NCBI RefSeq assembly: GCF_000271845.1
Contig: NZ_JH719395.1
Location: 4,221,186 to 4,285,185 of the forward strand
Direction of reading: 5' to 3'
From: Rhizobium leguminosarum bv. trifolii WSM2297
GTDB taxonomy: Bacteria > Pseudomonadota > Alphaproteobacteria > Rhizobiales > Rhizobiaceae
DNA: 64,000 nucleotides
The position numbers and the translations under genes are program-made. The notes under the pieces are model-generated. The model had not been told where the DNA came from. It worked only from the letters and a program-made list of their open reading frames with translations, and did not search any database. Shown one piece after another: positions 35,971-44,046 of this stretch (the stretch's first letter is position 1; each line of letters opens with the position of its first letter).

Positions 35971-37265
35971 TGCAGGTGCATCTCGACGAACTGGCGAGGC
36001 TCAGGATCGACGGCCACCCCAGAGGTGTCGTCTCCATATGCTCCGCCCATCCGATCGTACTTCGCGCCGCCCTCCGGCACGGGCGGCAACAGGAAAGCAG
36101 CGTGCTGATCGAAGCGACCTGTAACCAGGTCAATCACCTCGGCGGCTACACCGGCATGACGCCGGACGACTTCGCGTCGCTGGTGATGAAGATCGCGGCC
36201 GAGGAGGGGTGTCCCGAAAAATGCATCGTCCTCGGCGGCGACCACCTCGGCCCCAATCCCTGGCGCGACCGCCCGGCGGAAGAGGCCATGGCCGAAGCGG
36301 AAAAGATGGTTGCCGCCTATGTCGACGCCGGATTCCGCAAGATTCACCTCGACGCCTCAATGGGCTGCAAGGGCGAGCCATTGGCGCTCGACGACGAAAC
36401 CACCGCCCATCGCGCCGCCCGGCTTGCCGCGGTCGCCGAGGCCTCGGCCAGGAAGACCGGCGGCGCAATGCCGGTTTACGTCATCGGCACGGAAGTGCCG
36501 CCGCCGGGCGGTGCCGATCATGCTTTGACCACGATCGAACCGACGGCTGCCGCAGCGGCGCTGAAGACGATCGACGTCCACCGCCGGGTCTTTGCCAAAG
36601 CAGGACTTGAGGAGGCATTTGCCAGGGCGATCGGGCTTGTCGTTCAGCCGGGCGTCGAGTTCGGCAATCACAACGTCATCTTTTACGACAGCAGCAAGAT
36701 CGAGGCGCTGCAATCGGTGCTGACCGAAGAGCCGCAGTTCGTCTTCGAGGCGCACTCGACGGATTATCAGGGCACCGGATCGTTGACTTCGCTGGTGAAG
36801 GACGGGTTTCCCATTCTGAAAGTCGGTCCCGAGCTGACCTTCGTCCTGCGCGAGGCGCTTTATGCGCTGGATGCGATCGCTTCGGACCTGCTACCCGATT
36901 ATGGCCAGCGTCCGCTCTATCAGGTGATGGAAGCGCTGATGCTTGGTCAGTCGGGCGATTGGCGCCGCCACTACCACGGGACCGAGGCCGAGATGCGTTG
37001 GCTGCGGCACTATTCGCTGTCTGACCGCATCCGCTATTATTGGGCGTCGGCTGAAGCACAAGGTGCCGTCCGGCGCCTGTGCGAGGCCCTTCGGGGGCAA
37101 TCCGTACCGCTGCCATTGCTTTGGCAGCATATGCCGGCCGCGCAGGATTTCGCAGATACGCCGCTCGATCCGGATGAGGTTCTGATCTGGAGAGTGACGA
37201 ACAGTCTCGCGGACTATCACGCCGCCTGCGGCGTCGGGAAGAATGAGCAATTAGGATCGAGATAG
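35970..37265 (+). CDS. GatZ/KbaZ (PF08013) protein, probable D-tagatose-6-phosphate 4-epimerase
   Basis: A 431-residue protein. Segments GVVSICSAHPIVLRAALRHG, SVLIEATCNQVNHLGGYTGM, IVLGGDHLGPNPWRD and FEAHSTDYQGTGSLTSLVKD are diagnostic of PF08013. In enteric bacteria the family is described as a subunit of tagatose-bisphosphate aldolase. In Agrobacterium a member encoded next to a tagatose kinase was shown to epimerise D-tagatose 6-phosphate at C4 to D-fructose 6-phosphate. No GatY/KbaY aldolase accompanies it here, which favours the epimerase role. Translation is coupled to the kinase gene (overlap TAATG). Confidence 0.87.
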   Translation: MQVHLDELARLRIDGHPRGVVSICSAHPIVLRAALRHGRQQESSVLIEATCNQVNHLGGYTGMTPDDFASLVMKIAAEEGCPEKCIVLGGDHLGPNPWRDRPAEEAMAEAEKMVAAYVDAGFRKIHLDASMGCKGEPLALDDETTAHRAARLAAVAEASARKTGGAMPVYVIGTEVPPPGGADHALTTIEPTAAAAALKTIDVHRRVFAKAGLEEAFARAIGLVVQPGVEFGNHNVIFYDSSKIEALQSVLTEEPQFVFEAHSTDYQGTGSLTSLVKDGFPILKVGPELTFVLREALYALDAIASDLLPDYGQRPLYQVMEALMLGQSGDWRRHYHGTEAEMRWLRHYSLSDRIRYYWASAEAQGAVRRLCEALRGQSVPLPLLWQHMPAAQDFADTPLDPDEVLIWRVTNSLADYHAACGVGKNEQLGSR

Positions 37266-37277
37266 GAGGAGAAATCG

Positions 37278-38003
37278 ATGAATGACTTGAATGGGAAGAT
37301 CGCGGCGGTCACGGGTGCGGCATCCGGCATAGGATTGGCCTCGACCGAGGCAATGCTCGCCGCAGGCGCGACGGTCGTGCTGGTGGACCGGGATGAGAAG
37401 GCCCTTGAGGCGGTTTGCAGCCGGCTTGGCGAGCGCGCAATTCCGCTCGTGATCAATCTGCTCAATCCGAACGAGTGCGCGGGGCTGCTGGAGGGCGTGC
37501 TGTCGAAGACGGGCAAACTCGACATCATGCATGCCAATGCCGGCACCTATATCGGCGGCGACCTGATGGAAACCGACCTCGACACCATAGACCGGATGCT
37601 CAATCTCAACGTCAACGTCGTCATCAAGAACGTTCACAATGTCATTCCTCACATGATCGAACGCGGCACCGGCGACATTGTCGTCACCAGCTCGGTTGCC
37701 GGACATTCGGCTATCCCGTGGGAACCGGTCTATTCCTCGTCGAAATGGGCGATGACCTGCTTCGTCCAGACGATGCGGCGGCAGCTTCTGAAAAACGGCA
37801 TTCGGGTGGGATCGGTGTCTCCAGGGCCGGTGATCAGCGCTCTGCTCGCGGACTGGCCGGAGGAAAACCTTCGCAAGGCCAAGGAGGCCGGCGCTTTGAT
37901 AGAGCCCAAGGAAGTCGCCGACGCGATCATCTTCATGCTGACCCGGCCGCGCAACGTCACCATCCGCGATATCGTGGTGCTTCCCAGCGCATTCGACATT
38001 TGA
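37278..38003 (+). CDS. Short-chain dehydrogenase, probable polyol/ketose oxidoreductase
   Basis: A 241-residue classical SDR: GAASGIGLASTEAMLAAGA cofactor loop, HANAG (in place of the usual NNAG), the Ser in VVTSSVAGHS and YSSSK. It ends with RNVTIRDIVVLPSAFDI, a C-terminus common in ribitol/sorbitol-type SDRs. The D-R after the third beta strand (VDRDEK) suggests NAD. A strong TAGGAGGAG site precedes ATG 37278, 12 bases after the PF08013 gene. Likely oxidises a hexitol or reduces a ketose in the same pathway; exact substrate unknown. Confidence 0.85.
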   Translation: MNDLNGKIAAVTGAASGIGLASTEAMLAAGATVVLVDRDEKALEAVCSRLGERAIPLVINLLNPNECAGLLEGVLSKTGKLDIMHANAGTYIGGDLMETDLDTIDRMLNLNVNVVIKNVHNVIPHMIERGTGDIVVTSSVAGHSAIPWEPVYSSSKWAMTCFVQTMRRQLLKNGIRVGSVSPGPVISALLADWPEENLRKAKEAGALIEPKEVADAIIFMLTRPRNVTIRDIVVLPSAFDI

Positions 38004-38014
38004 AGGAGCCTGAT

Positions 38015-38788
38015 ATGAGCTACCAGCAGAAATTTCGCCTGGACGGCGAACGCGCGGTGGTCACCGGCGGAGGGCGTGCGATCGGATTGTGCTGCACCGA
38101 GGCGCTGGCGGAGGCCGGTGCTGCGGTCGTCGTCATCGAACGCAGCGAGGCCGATGCCCAGCAAGCGCTTGCGCTGCGCGACAAGGGCTACGACGTCGAG
38201 GTCCGGGTGGGAGACGTCACCGACGCCGGCCGGATGGACGAGATCGCGGCCGAACTTGCCGACGGTGGGCGGCCGGCGACCATCCTGGTCAACAATGCCG
38301 GGATCGGCCAGAACGGCATCTCGGCAGAGGATGTTACCGACGCCGATTGGCTGCGGATGATGGACGTCAATCTCAACGGCGTCTTCTGGTGCTCGCGCGC
38401 CTTCGGCCGTCACATGATCCCGATGAAGCGAGGCGCCATCGTCAATCTCGGTTCGATGTCGGGGCACATCTGCAACCGACCTCAGCCTCAGACAGCCTAT
38501 AACGTCTCCAAGGCGGCCGTCCATCACCTGACGCGCTCGCTGGCCGCCGAGTGGGCGCAGCACGGCATCAGGATAAACGCCGTTGCACCGACCTATATCG
38601 AGACGCCGATGGTGGTCGCCGTCGAAGCCAATCGCGAGCGGATCCCGATCTGGCTCGCCGACACGCCGATGGGGCGGATGGGAACGCCAGAGGAGGTCGC
38701 AAGCGCCGTCCTTTTCCTGGCGTCGGGCGCCGCCAGCCTGATGACCGGAGCCATCGTCAACGTCGACGCAGGGTTCACCTGCTGGTAG
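38015..38788 (+). CDS. Short-chain dehydrogenase, galactitol dehydrogenase-like
   Basis: A 257-residue SDR with TGGGRAIGLCC, NNAGIG, MKRGAIVNLGSMSGHICNRP, YNVSK and IVNVDAGFTCW. The pattern FRLDGERAVVTGG, MMDVNLNGVFWCSRAFGRHM and WLADTPMGRMG, together with the Trp C-terminus, resembles the Rhodobacter galactitol dehydrogenase, which oxidises galactitol to L-tagatose with NAD. A related galactitol dehydrogenase has been described in Rhizobium leguminosarum. The 3-epimerase at the head of the operon could convert its L-tagatose product to L-sorbose. It begins 11 bases after the previous SDR gene and ends the operon. Confidence 0.85.
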   Translation: MSYQQKFRLDGERAVVTGGGRAIGLCCTEALAEAGAAVVVIERSEADAQQALALRDKGYDVEVRVGDVTDAGRMDEIAAELADGGRPATILVNNAGIGQNGISAEDVTDADWLRMMDVNLNGVFWCSRAFGRHMIPMKRGAIVNLGSMSGHICNRPQPQTAYNVSKAAVHHLTRSLAAEWAQHGIRINAVAPTYIETPMVVAVEANRERIPIWLADTPMGRMGTPEEVASAVLFLASGAASLMTGAIVNVDAGFTCW

Positions 38789-38798
38789 CCTGAGCGAA

Positions 38799-38816
38799 TG
38801 TGGAAACGTTACCACA
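38799..38816. promoter_or_regulatory. LacI-type operator, distal site
   Basis: TGTGGAAACGTTACCACA, an 18-base palindrome around central CG with a single mismatched pair. It lies directly upstream of the -35 element of the aldolase promoter. The shape is that of LacI/GalR operators. Confidence 0.75.
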
Positions 38817-38821
38817 TTTTC

Positions 38822-38850
38822 TTGACTCGCAATTCTGGTCTGTCTATTTC
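38822..38850 (+). promoter_or_regulatory. Sigma-70-type promoter of the aldolase operon
   Basis: TTGACT (38822-38827), a 17-base spacer and TATTTC (38845-38850). The -35 box matches consensus in five of six positions and the -10 box is moderate. It is bracketed by two LacI-type operators, 38799-38816 and 38853-38870. Confidence 0.7.
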
Positions 38851-38852
38851 GA

Positions 38853-38870
38853 TGTGGAAACGGTGCCATA
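38853..38870. promoter_or_regulatory. LacI-type operator, proximal site
   Basis: TGTGGAAACGGTGCCATA, sharing the first ten bases TGTGGAAACG with the distal site. It covers the expected transcription start, about 15 bases before the aldolase start codon. The two site centres are 54 bases apart, five helical turns. Confidence 0.7.
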
Positions 38871-38885
38871 TCAGGGAGGAACTTG

Positions 38886-39710
38886 ATGAAGTCCGCGCGA
38901 TTGAACCGACTTTTCGGCGTGTCCGGAAACTGTTTTGATGTTGCCATCGATCACGGCATGTTCAATGAACGGACCTTCCTCGCCGGCATCGAGAACATGA
39001 AGACGGCCATCGAGGTGATCGCGCAAGCCGCACCCGATGCCATTCAGCTTCCGCCGGGCACCGCCCCCCTTCTGCAGGCGATCCCCGGCAAACACCGGCC
39101 GGCACTGGTGCTGCGCACCGATATCGCCAACATCTACGGCAATCCGCTGCCGTCCCAGTTGTTCTCCGAAATGATCGACAGGGCGGTGGAGCAGGGCGTT
39201 GCGTTGGATGCCGCCTGTGTCGTCGTCAATCTGTTGATGCTGCCGGACCAGCCGGAAGTCTATCGTGCCTGCGTGCGCAACGTGAACAGCCTGAAGCGCG
39301 AATGTGAGATCTACGGCATGCCGCTGATGGTCGAGCCGCTCGTCATGCAGGACAATTCCAAGGGCGCCTATATGGTCGATGGCGGGATCGACAAGATCCT
39401 GCCGCTGGTGCGCCAGGCAGCCGAGCTCGGCGCCGATATCATCAAGGCCGACCCCTGCGACAATGTCGAGGAATATCACCGCGTGGTCGAGATCGCCCAG
39501 GGCCTGCCGGTGCTGGTGCGCGGCGGCGGCCGCGTTTCGGATCAGGAAATCCTGATCCGCACCAAGCAGTTGATGGAGCAGGGCGCCCGTGGCATCGTCT
39601 ATGGCCGCAATGTCATTCAGCATCACAATCCCGGCGGCATGACGCGGGCCTTGATGGCGATCGTCCATGACAAGGCTTCCGTCGAGCAAGCCTCGTTGCA
39701 TATTGGCTGA
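38886..39710 (+). CDS. DhnA/LacD-type class I aldolase
   Basis: A 274-residue DeoC/LacD-superfamily aldolase. FDVAIDHGMFNERTFLAG is the DhnA-type N-terminus; the Schiff-base Lys lies in GADIIKADPCDN, and the phosphate-binding end has LVRGGGRVSD and GARGIVYGRNVIQH. Members include archaeal-type fructose-bisphosphate aldolase and LsrF. With a PfkB kinase downstream it probably cleaves a ketose phosphate to dihydroxyacetone phosphate and an aldehyde. The ATG at 38886 follows AGGGAGGAACTTG. First gene of the LacI-controlled operon. Confidence 0.85.
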   Translation: MKSARLNRLFGVSGNCFDVAIDHGMFNERTFLAGIENMKTAIEVIAQAAPDAIQLPPGTAPLLQAIPGKHRPALVLRTDIANIYGNPLPSQLFSEMIDRAVEQGVALDAACVVVNLLMLPDQPEVYRACVRNVNSLKRECEIYGMPLMVEPLVMQDNSKGAYMVDGGIDKILPLVRQAAELGADIIKADPCDNVEEYHRVVEIAQGLPVLVRGGGRVSDQEILIRTKQLMEQGARGIVYGRNVIQHHNPGGMTRALMAIVHDKASVEQASLHIG

Positions 39711-39734
39711 CGCGCCTCTGGGAGGGGACATGTC

Positions 39735-40889
39735 ATGACGAAAATATTCCGCTTCGGCGTCATCGGCTGCGGTCTGATGGGGCGCGAATTCGCGAGTGCC
39801 GCGGCGCGCTGGCTGCATCTGACCGATGTGAAGGCGCGGCCGGAAATCGTCGCCGTCTGCGATACCAACGCGACGCTGCTCGACTGGTTCAGGGATCATG
39901 TGCCGACGGTTCGCCAGTTCGCCGACGACTATAAGGCGCTTCTGGCCAATCCCGACGTCGATGCGGTCTATTGCGCAGTCCCGCATGTGCTGCACCAGCA
40001 ATTTTATATCGACGTCGTGAAGGCCGGAAAACATCTTCTCGGCGAAAAGCCCTTCGGCATGGACGCGGCTCAGAACCGGGAAATCACAGCGGTTCTTTCC
40101 GAGCATCCCGAACTGCTGGTCCGCTGCTCGTCGGAAATGCCTTTCTTCCCCGGCGCCCAGAAGGTCATCGCACTCGCAAAAAGCGGCGAGATGGGGGATA
40201 TCCTCGAGGTCGAGGCAGGGTTTCTGCACTCTTCGGATATCGACCGGCAAAAGCCGATCAATTGGAAGCGCATGGCCGATATCAATGGCGACTATGGCTG
40301 CATGGGCGATCTCGGCATGCATGTGCTGCACGTGCCGCTGCGTCTTGGCTGGCGCCCGACGACCCTGCATGCGCAACTGGTCAAGAAGGTCAACGAACGT
40401 CCTGACGGCAAAGGCGGCATGCTGCCCTGCACCACCTGGGACAATGCCACGATCAGCAGCCGCGTGCGCAACGGGGATCAGGATTTCCCGATGGTGCTGA
40501 AAACCTGGCGCATCGCGCCCGGCGAATCCAACACCTGGTACATCCGTATTCTCGGCATGAAGAAAAGCGCATTCTTCAGCACCAAGTCGCCGCGTCAGTG
40601 GCAGTGGATGGATTATAATGGCGGTGCCCAGGCTTGGAGCACCGAAGACCTCGGTTATGCCTCGCTGTTTCCCGCCATCACCGGCAAGATCTTCGAATTC
40701 GGTTTTGCGGACGCCATCCAGCAGATGTGGGCGGCCTTCGTCGATGAGCTTGCCGGCGGCAATGCGAACGGTTTCGGCTGCGCGACGCCGGCCGAGGCGC
40801 AGGCCCATCATGCCGTCCTGACAGCGGCCCTCAAATCCGGCCGCGAGGACATCGTGGTGCCGGTCGACTATGACGGGGCGTCCGTCTGA
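39735..40889 (+). CDS. Gfo/Idh/MocA-family oxidoreductase
   Basis: A 384-residue NAD(P)-dependent oxidoreductase. The Rossmann domain has VIGCGLMGREFA, then AVYCAVPHVLHQQFYIDVVK and HLLGEKPFG with the catalytic Lys of EKP. The C-terminal domain carries MGDLGMHVLHVPLRLG, where the His would be catalytic. The family oxidises sugars, inositols or their derivatives. GGGAGGGG precedes the start, 24 bases after the aldolase gene. Its stop codon overlaps the following micro-ORF start by one base. Confidence 0.9.
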   Translation: MTKIFRFGVIGCGLMGREFASAAARWLHLTDVKARPEIVAVCDTNATLLDWFRDHVPTVRQFADDYKALLANPDVDAVYCAVPHVLHQQFYIDVVKAGKHLLGEKPFGMDAAQNREITAVLSEHPELLVRCSSEMPFFPGAQKVIALAKSGEMGDILEVEAGFLHSSDIDRQKPINWKRMADINGDYGCMGDLGMHVLHVPLRLGWRPTTLHAQLVKKVNERPDGKGGMLPCTTWDNATISSRVRNGDQDFPMVLKTWRIAPGESNTWYIRILGMKKSAFFSTKSPRQWQWMDYNGGAQAWSTEDLGYASLFPAITGKIFEFGFADAIQQMWAAFVDELAGGNANGFGCATPAEAQAHHAVLTAALKSGREDIVVPVDYDGASV

Positions 40890-40969
40890 TGGACCCGATC
40901 GCACGCTTTGCCGCGCTCGAGGAAGACGAGCCGCCGCTCAGACCCTTGTGGAACGAAGGAGGCCGCTGA
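40889..40969 (+). CDS. Micro-ORF, 26 residues, coupled on both sides
   Basis: ATG 40889 overlaps the preceding TGA (TGATG), and its own TGA overlaps the ATG of the kinase gene in the same way. The peptide MDPIARFAALEEDEPPLRPL-WNEGGR is acidic and soluble. Its last codons contain the AAGGAGG that serves as ribosome-binding site for the kinase, so ribosomes translating it would deliver directly to the next start. It may be a coupling leader or a real small protein. Confidence 0.45.
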   Translation: MDPIARFAALEEDEPPLRPLWNEGGR

Positions 40970-42033
40970 TGCGAACCGGGGAGGAGGTTCACCATCGCGA
41001 CAGCCGGAAAGACGGCGGGATTGTTTGCGCCGGAAATTTCATCGTCGATCGCGTCCACACCCTGTCCTATTGGCCCGAACAGGGCAATCTCGCCCATATC
41101 CTGCATCAGGATCTGGGCGTCGGCGGCGGGGCTGCCAATGTCGTCACCGATCTGGCCTCGCTTGGCTTTCCCGGAAAGCTGGCGGCGGCGGGATGCATCG
41201 GCGCTGATCAGGACGGCGAGATCGTCAAGGCCCGGCTCGCGGTTGCCGGCGTCGATGTTGCGGGGCTGACCGCGCTTGCCGATCGGGTGACAGCGCATAC
41301 GCATGTCATGAATGTGCCCGGTCAGAACCGGACCTTCTTCTATCATGGCGGCGCCAACGATGCCGTCACCGATAAGCTCATCTCACCCGCGAATTTCGCC
41401 AAGGGCGGATATCGGCTGTTCTATCTCGGTTATCTCATGCTGTTGCCGGGGCTCGACGAAATCGGCCCCGACGGCCTTTCCGGAGCGTCGCGCCTGCTCG
41501 AAGCCGCGCGCCGCGCGGGATTGACGACCTGCGTGGATTTCGTCTCGAGCGAAGATCCGGAATTTGCCGCCAAGGTCGGCGTCGCTCTGCCCTTCTGCGA
41601 TTTTGTGATCATCAACGAGATGGAGGCGGGCCGGGCAACCGGTGTCATCGTTCGCGATGCGAAGGGAGATTTGATCGAGGCCGGGCTTTTGCAGGCCGGC
41701 GAGCGCCTGCTTGCCGCAGGCGTTAGCAAGGGCGCAATCATCCACGCGCCGGAAATCTGCTTCTGGTTTGCATCAGGCGCTTCGCCGATCATGACGCGTT
41801 CACAACCCGTCGATGCCGATGATATCGTCAGCACCGTCGGCGCAGGAGACGCCTTCTGCGCCGCCGTGCTCTACGGCCTGCATGAGAACTGGCCCGTCGA
41901 GCAAATCTGCGCCGTCGCCCATGCTGCGGCTGCGTATTGCCTGACGGGTGCGACGGCCACCGACGGTATCCCCGACATGTCGATCCTCCTTCGCGAGGCG
42001 AAGCAGACAGTCGAAAGGGAGGAGCAGCTATGA
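40969..42033 (+). CDS. PfkB-family carbohydrate kinase
   Basis: A 354-residue ribokinase-family kinase: HQDLGVGGGAANVVTDLASL near the N-terminus, a substrate region with NRTFFYHGGANDAVT, and the catalytic end DIVSTVGAGDAFCAAVLYG. An N-terminal extension of about 18 polar residues precedes the first strand (GIVCAGNFIVDRV). The frame is open further upstream, but ATG 40969 has AAGGAGG six bases before it. Likely phosphorylates the ketose that the DhnA-type aldolase then cleaves; the actual sugar is unknown. Confidence 0.88.
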   Translation: MRTGEEVHHRDSRKDGGIVCAGNFIVDRVHTLSYWPEQGNLAHILHQDLGVGGGAANVVTDLASLGFPGKLAAAGCIGADQDGEIVKARLAVAGVDVAGLTALADRVTAHTHVMNVPGQNRTFFYHGGANDAVTDKLISPANFAKGGYRLFYLGYLMLLPGLDEIGPDGLSGASRLLEAARRAGLTTCVDFVSSEDPEFAAKVGVALPFCDFVIINEMEAGRATGVIVRDAKGDLIEAGLLQAGERLLAAGVSKGAIIHAPEICFWFASGASPIMTRSQPVDADDIVSTVGAGDAFCAAVLYGLHENWPVEQICAVAHAAAAYCLTGATATDGIPDMSILLREAKQTVEREEQL

Positions 42034-42104
42034 AGCTATTCTTTATGGCAGCCGCGCCCGGTGCCTTTGCCGGTTTGATAGCGAGCGGGGAGGCAGGGCG
42101 ATGA
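42030..42104 (+). CDS. Micro-ORF, 24 residues, coupled on both sides
   Basis: ATG 42030 overlaps the kinase stop (ATGA) and has GGGAGGAG upstream. Its TGA overlaps the ATG of the SDR gene (ATGA). The peptide MKLFFMAAAPGAFAGLIASG-EAGR is hydrophobic and resembles a truncated signal or membrane segment. The GGGGAGG that drives the SDR gene lies inside it. It is the second such relay ORF in this operon. Confidence 0.45.
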   Translation: MKLFFMAAAPGAFAGLIASGEAGR

Positions 42105-42889
42105 CCCATACGGAAACGGCGCGGCTCCTCGGCAAGGTGGCATTGGTCACTGGAGGTGCGAGCGGCATCGGCAAAGCGGTATGCCAACGCTTCGCCGCCG
42201 AAGGCGCCAAGGTTGTCGTCGCCGACCTCGACGGTGAACGATGTGCGCGGGTGGCGGAGGCGATCGGCGCTCATGCCTTTGGTGTCGCGCTCGATGTGAC
42301 CAGCCAGGACAGCATCGATGAAACTGTACGTTTTGCCATCGCCGCCGCCGGTCAGATCGACATCCTGGTCAATGCCGCAGGCATTTACGAGGTCGAGTCG
42401 ATCCTGGAGATATCCCGGGAGCGGACGGCCAAAGTATTTCAGGTCAATATCGAAGGCCTGATTTTCATGACGCAGGCCGTTGCCCGGCACATGGTGGAGC
42501 GAGGGGAGGGTGGGCGCATCATCAACTTTTCGTCCCAGGCCGGGCGTCGGGGCGAAGGACCTGCTGTGGCTTACTGCGCGTCCAAGGCTGCCGTCATCAG
42601 CATCACGCAGAGCTGTGCCCTGGAGCTGATCCGCTACGGGATCAACGTCAACGCCATTGCTCCCGGCGTCGTCGATACGCCGATGTGGGACGTCGTCGAT
42701 GCAAAACTCGGCAGCCGGGAAGGTGTGAAACCTGGAAAGGTGAAGGCCCGCGTAGCCGCTGCCGTCCCGGCCGGGCGATTTGGCGCCGCCGAGGAACAGG
42801 CTGCGATGGCCGCCTTCCTGGCCGGCCCCGATGCAGCATACATCGTGGCGCAGTGTTACAATGTCGATGGCGGCAATGTCATGAGCTGA
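42101..42889 (+). CDS. Short-chain dehydrogenase, SmoS-like sorbitol/galactitol dehydrogenase
   Basis: A 262-residue SDR with GGASGIGKAVC, ILVNAAGIYEV, GGRIINFSSQAGRRGEGPAV, YCASK, and the stretch YGINVNAIAPGVVDTPMWD. It ends YIVAQCYNVDGGNVMS. These segments are those of rhizobial/Rhodobacter sorbitol dehydrogenases (SmoS/PolS), which oxidise D-glucitol to D-fructose and in Sinorhizobium also galactitol to tagatose. A D-x-D after the third strand (VADLDG) indicates NAD. It is translationally coupled to the micro-ORF in front, in the LacI-controlled operon. Confidence 0.87.
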   Translation: MTHTETARLLGKVALVTGGASGIGKAVCQRFAAEGAKVVVADLDGERCARVAEAIGAHAFGVALDVTSQDSIDETVRFAIAAAGQIDILVNAAGIYEVESILEISRERTAKVFQVNIEGLIFMTQAVARHMVERGEGGRIINFSSQAGRRGEGPAVAYCASKAAVISITQSCALELIRYGINVNAIAPGVVDTPMWDVVDAKLGSREGVKPGKVKARVAAAVPAGRFGAAEEQAAMAAFLAGPDAAYIVAQCYNVDGGNVMS

Positions 42890-42995
42890 GCGCTTGAGTC
42901 ACACCGGGGAGGGATGCCGCATGGCGGGCAGGTCATCTCCAAGGTGATTTCGTCAGCACGAAGAGGCAATCGAACCTGAGGTCTGGAGGAGTGGC

Positions 42996-44006
42996 ATGAG
43001 GGCTGTACGCTTGGAGTCGATCGGGTCTTTGACCATGCGCAGCGTCGAGAAGCCGGTTGCCGGGCCTGGCGAGCTGCTTGTCCGGGTCCTGGCGGCAGGC
43101 ATCTGCGGTTCCGACCGCCACATGTACAAGGGCGAATATCCGACTGCCATCCCCGTCACCCTGGGCCATGAATTTTGCGGCATCGTGGAAGCGATCGGCG
43201 ATGGCGTCTCCCGGTTTACCGGCGGTGAACTGGTGACCGTGGATCCGAATATCTCCTGCGGCACCTGTCCGGCTTGCGCGCAGGCGCGGCCGAACCTGTG
43301 CGAGAGCTTGACCGCCATTGGCGTAACGCGGGATGGCGGCTTTGCGGAATATGTGGCGGTGCCGCAGGCGCAGGCATTCCTGTTGCCGGCCGACCTCGAT
43401 CCCGTTCACGGCGCCTTCTGTGAACCGCTGGCCTGCTGCATCCACGCTATCGACAAGGCCAGGATTCGTCCGGGCGACGGCGTCGCGATCCTCGGCGGCG
43501 GCGTGATCGGCCTGCTGATGGTGCAACTGGCCCGCCTGGCTGGGGCAGGCAAGATCATTCTGGTGACGCGCCAGCAATCGAGACGCCAAACCGCGCTGCG
43601 CCTGGGGGCCACACACGCCTTCGACCCGATCTCTTCGGACACGGTCGCCTCGGTCCGGGAGGTCACCAAAGGCGGCGCCGACGTGGTGATCGAATGCGCT
43701 GGCGTCAGTGAAACGCTTCAAAGCGGGCTGAAGATGGCGCGGCGCGGTGGCACCTTCGTGCTTTTCGGCGTTACGCCCGCAGGTGTCGAGGTGCCCGTTC
43801 TGCCCTTCGATCTGCTGATAAACGAAATCGACATCAGGCCGGCCTACCTCAACCCTTTCACCCATTCGCGCGCCGCGGCAATGGTGGCAGACGGGGCACT
43901 GGAACTGGACGCATTGGTCACCAAAACCATAGGCCTCGAACAGGTCGCCGACGTGGTGGGCAATGCGCCATTGCCAGGCGAGATCAAGGTCATCGTCCGG
44001 CCTTAG
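42996..44006 (+). CDS. Zinc-dependent medium-chain alcohol/polyol dehydrogenase
   Basis: A 336-residue MDR enzyme. Catalytic zinc ligands appear as GICGSDRHMYKGE (Cys) and TLGHEFCG (His, Glu); the structural zinc site has four cysteines in ISCGTCPACAQARPNLC. The Rossmann loop is GGGVIGLLM, and VTRQQSRR after the second strand is basic, which suggests NADP. PF00107 members in Agrobacterium sugar-alcohol loci include a D-altritol dehydrogenase making D-tagatose; that role is possible here. It begins 106 bases after the SDR gene, with GGAGGAG before the ATG. Confidence 0.9.
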   Translation: MRAVRLESIGSLTMRSVEKPVAGPGELLVRVLAAGICGSDRHMYKGEYPTAIPVTLGHEFCGIVEAIGDGVSRFTGGELVTVDPNISCGTCPACAQARPNLCESLTAIGVTRDGGFAEYVAVPQAQAFLLPADLDPVHGAFCEPLACCIHAIDKARIRPGDGVAILGGGVIGLLMVQLARLAGAGKIILVTRQQSRRQTALRLGATHAFDPISSDTVASVREVTKGGADVVIECAGVSETLQSGLKMARRGGTFVLFGVTPAGVEVPVLPFDLLINEIDIRPAYLNPFTHSRAAAMVADGALELDALVTKTIGLEQVADVVGNAPLPGEIKVIVRP

Positions 44007-44046
44007 AACAGGATGATCAAGGTGCGGAGACCCACCTGCCATCTGC

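Noticed and set aside
38871..40904. A 677-codon minus-strand frame opposite the aldolase and Gfo/Idh/MocA genes
   Set aside because: Spans two real genes and their intergenic gap on the other strand, and has antisense-type composition.
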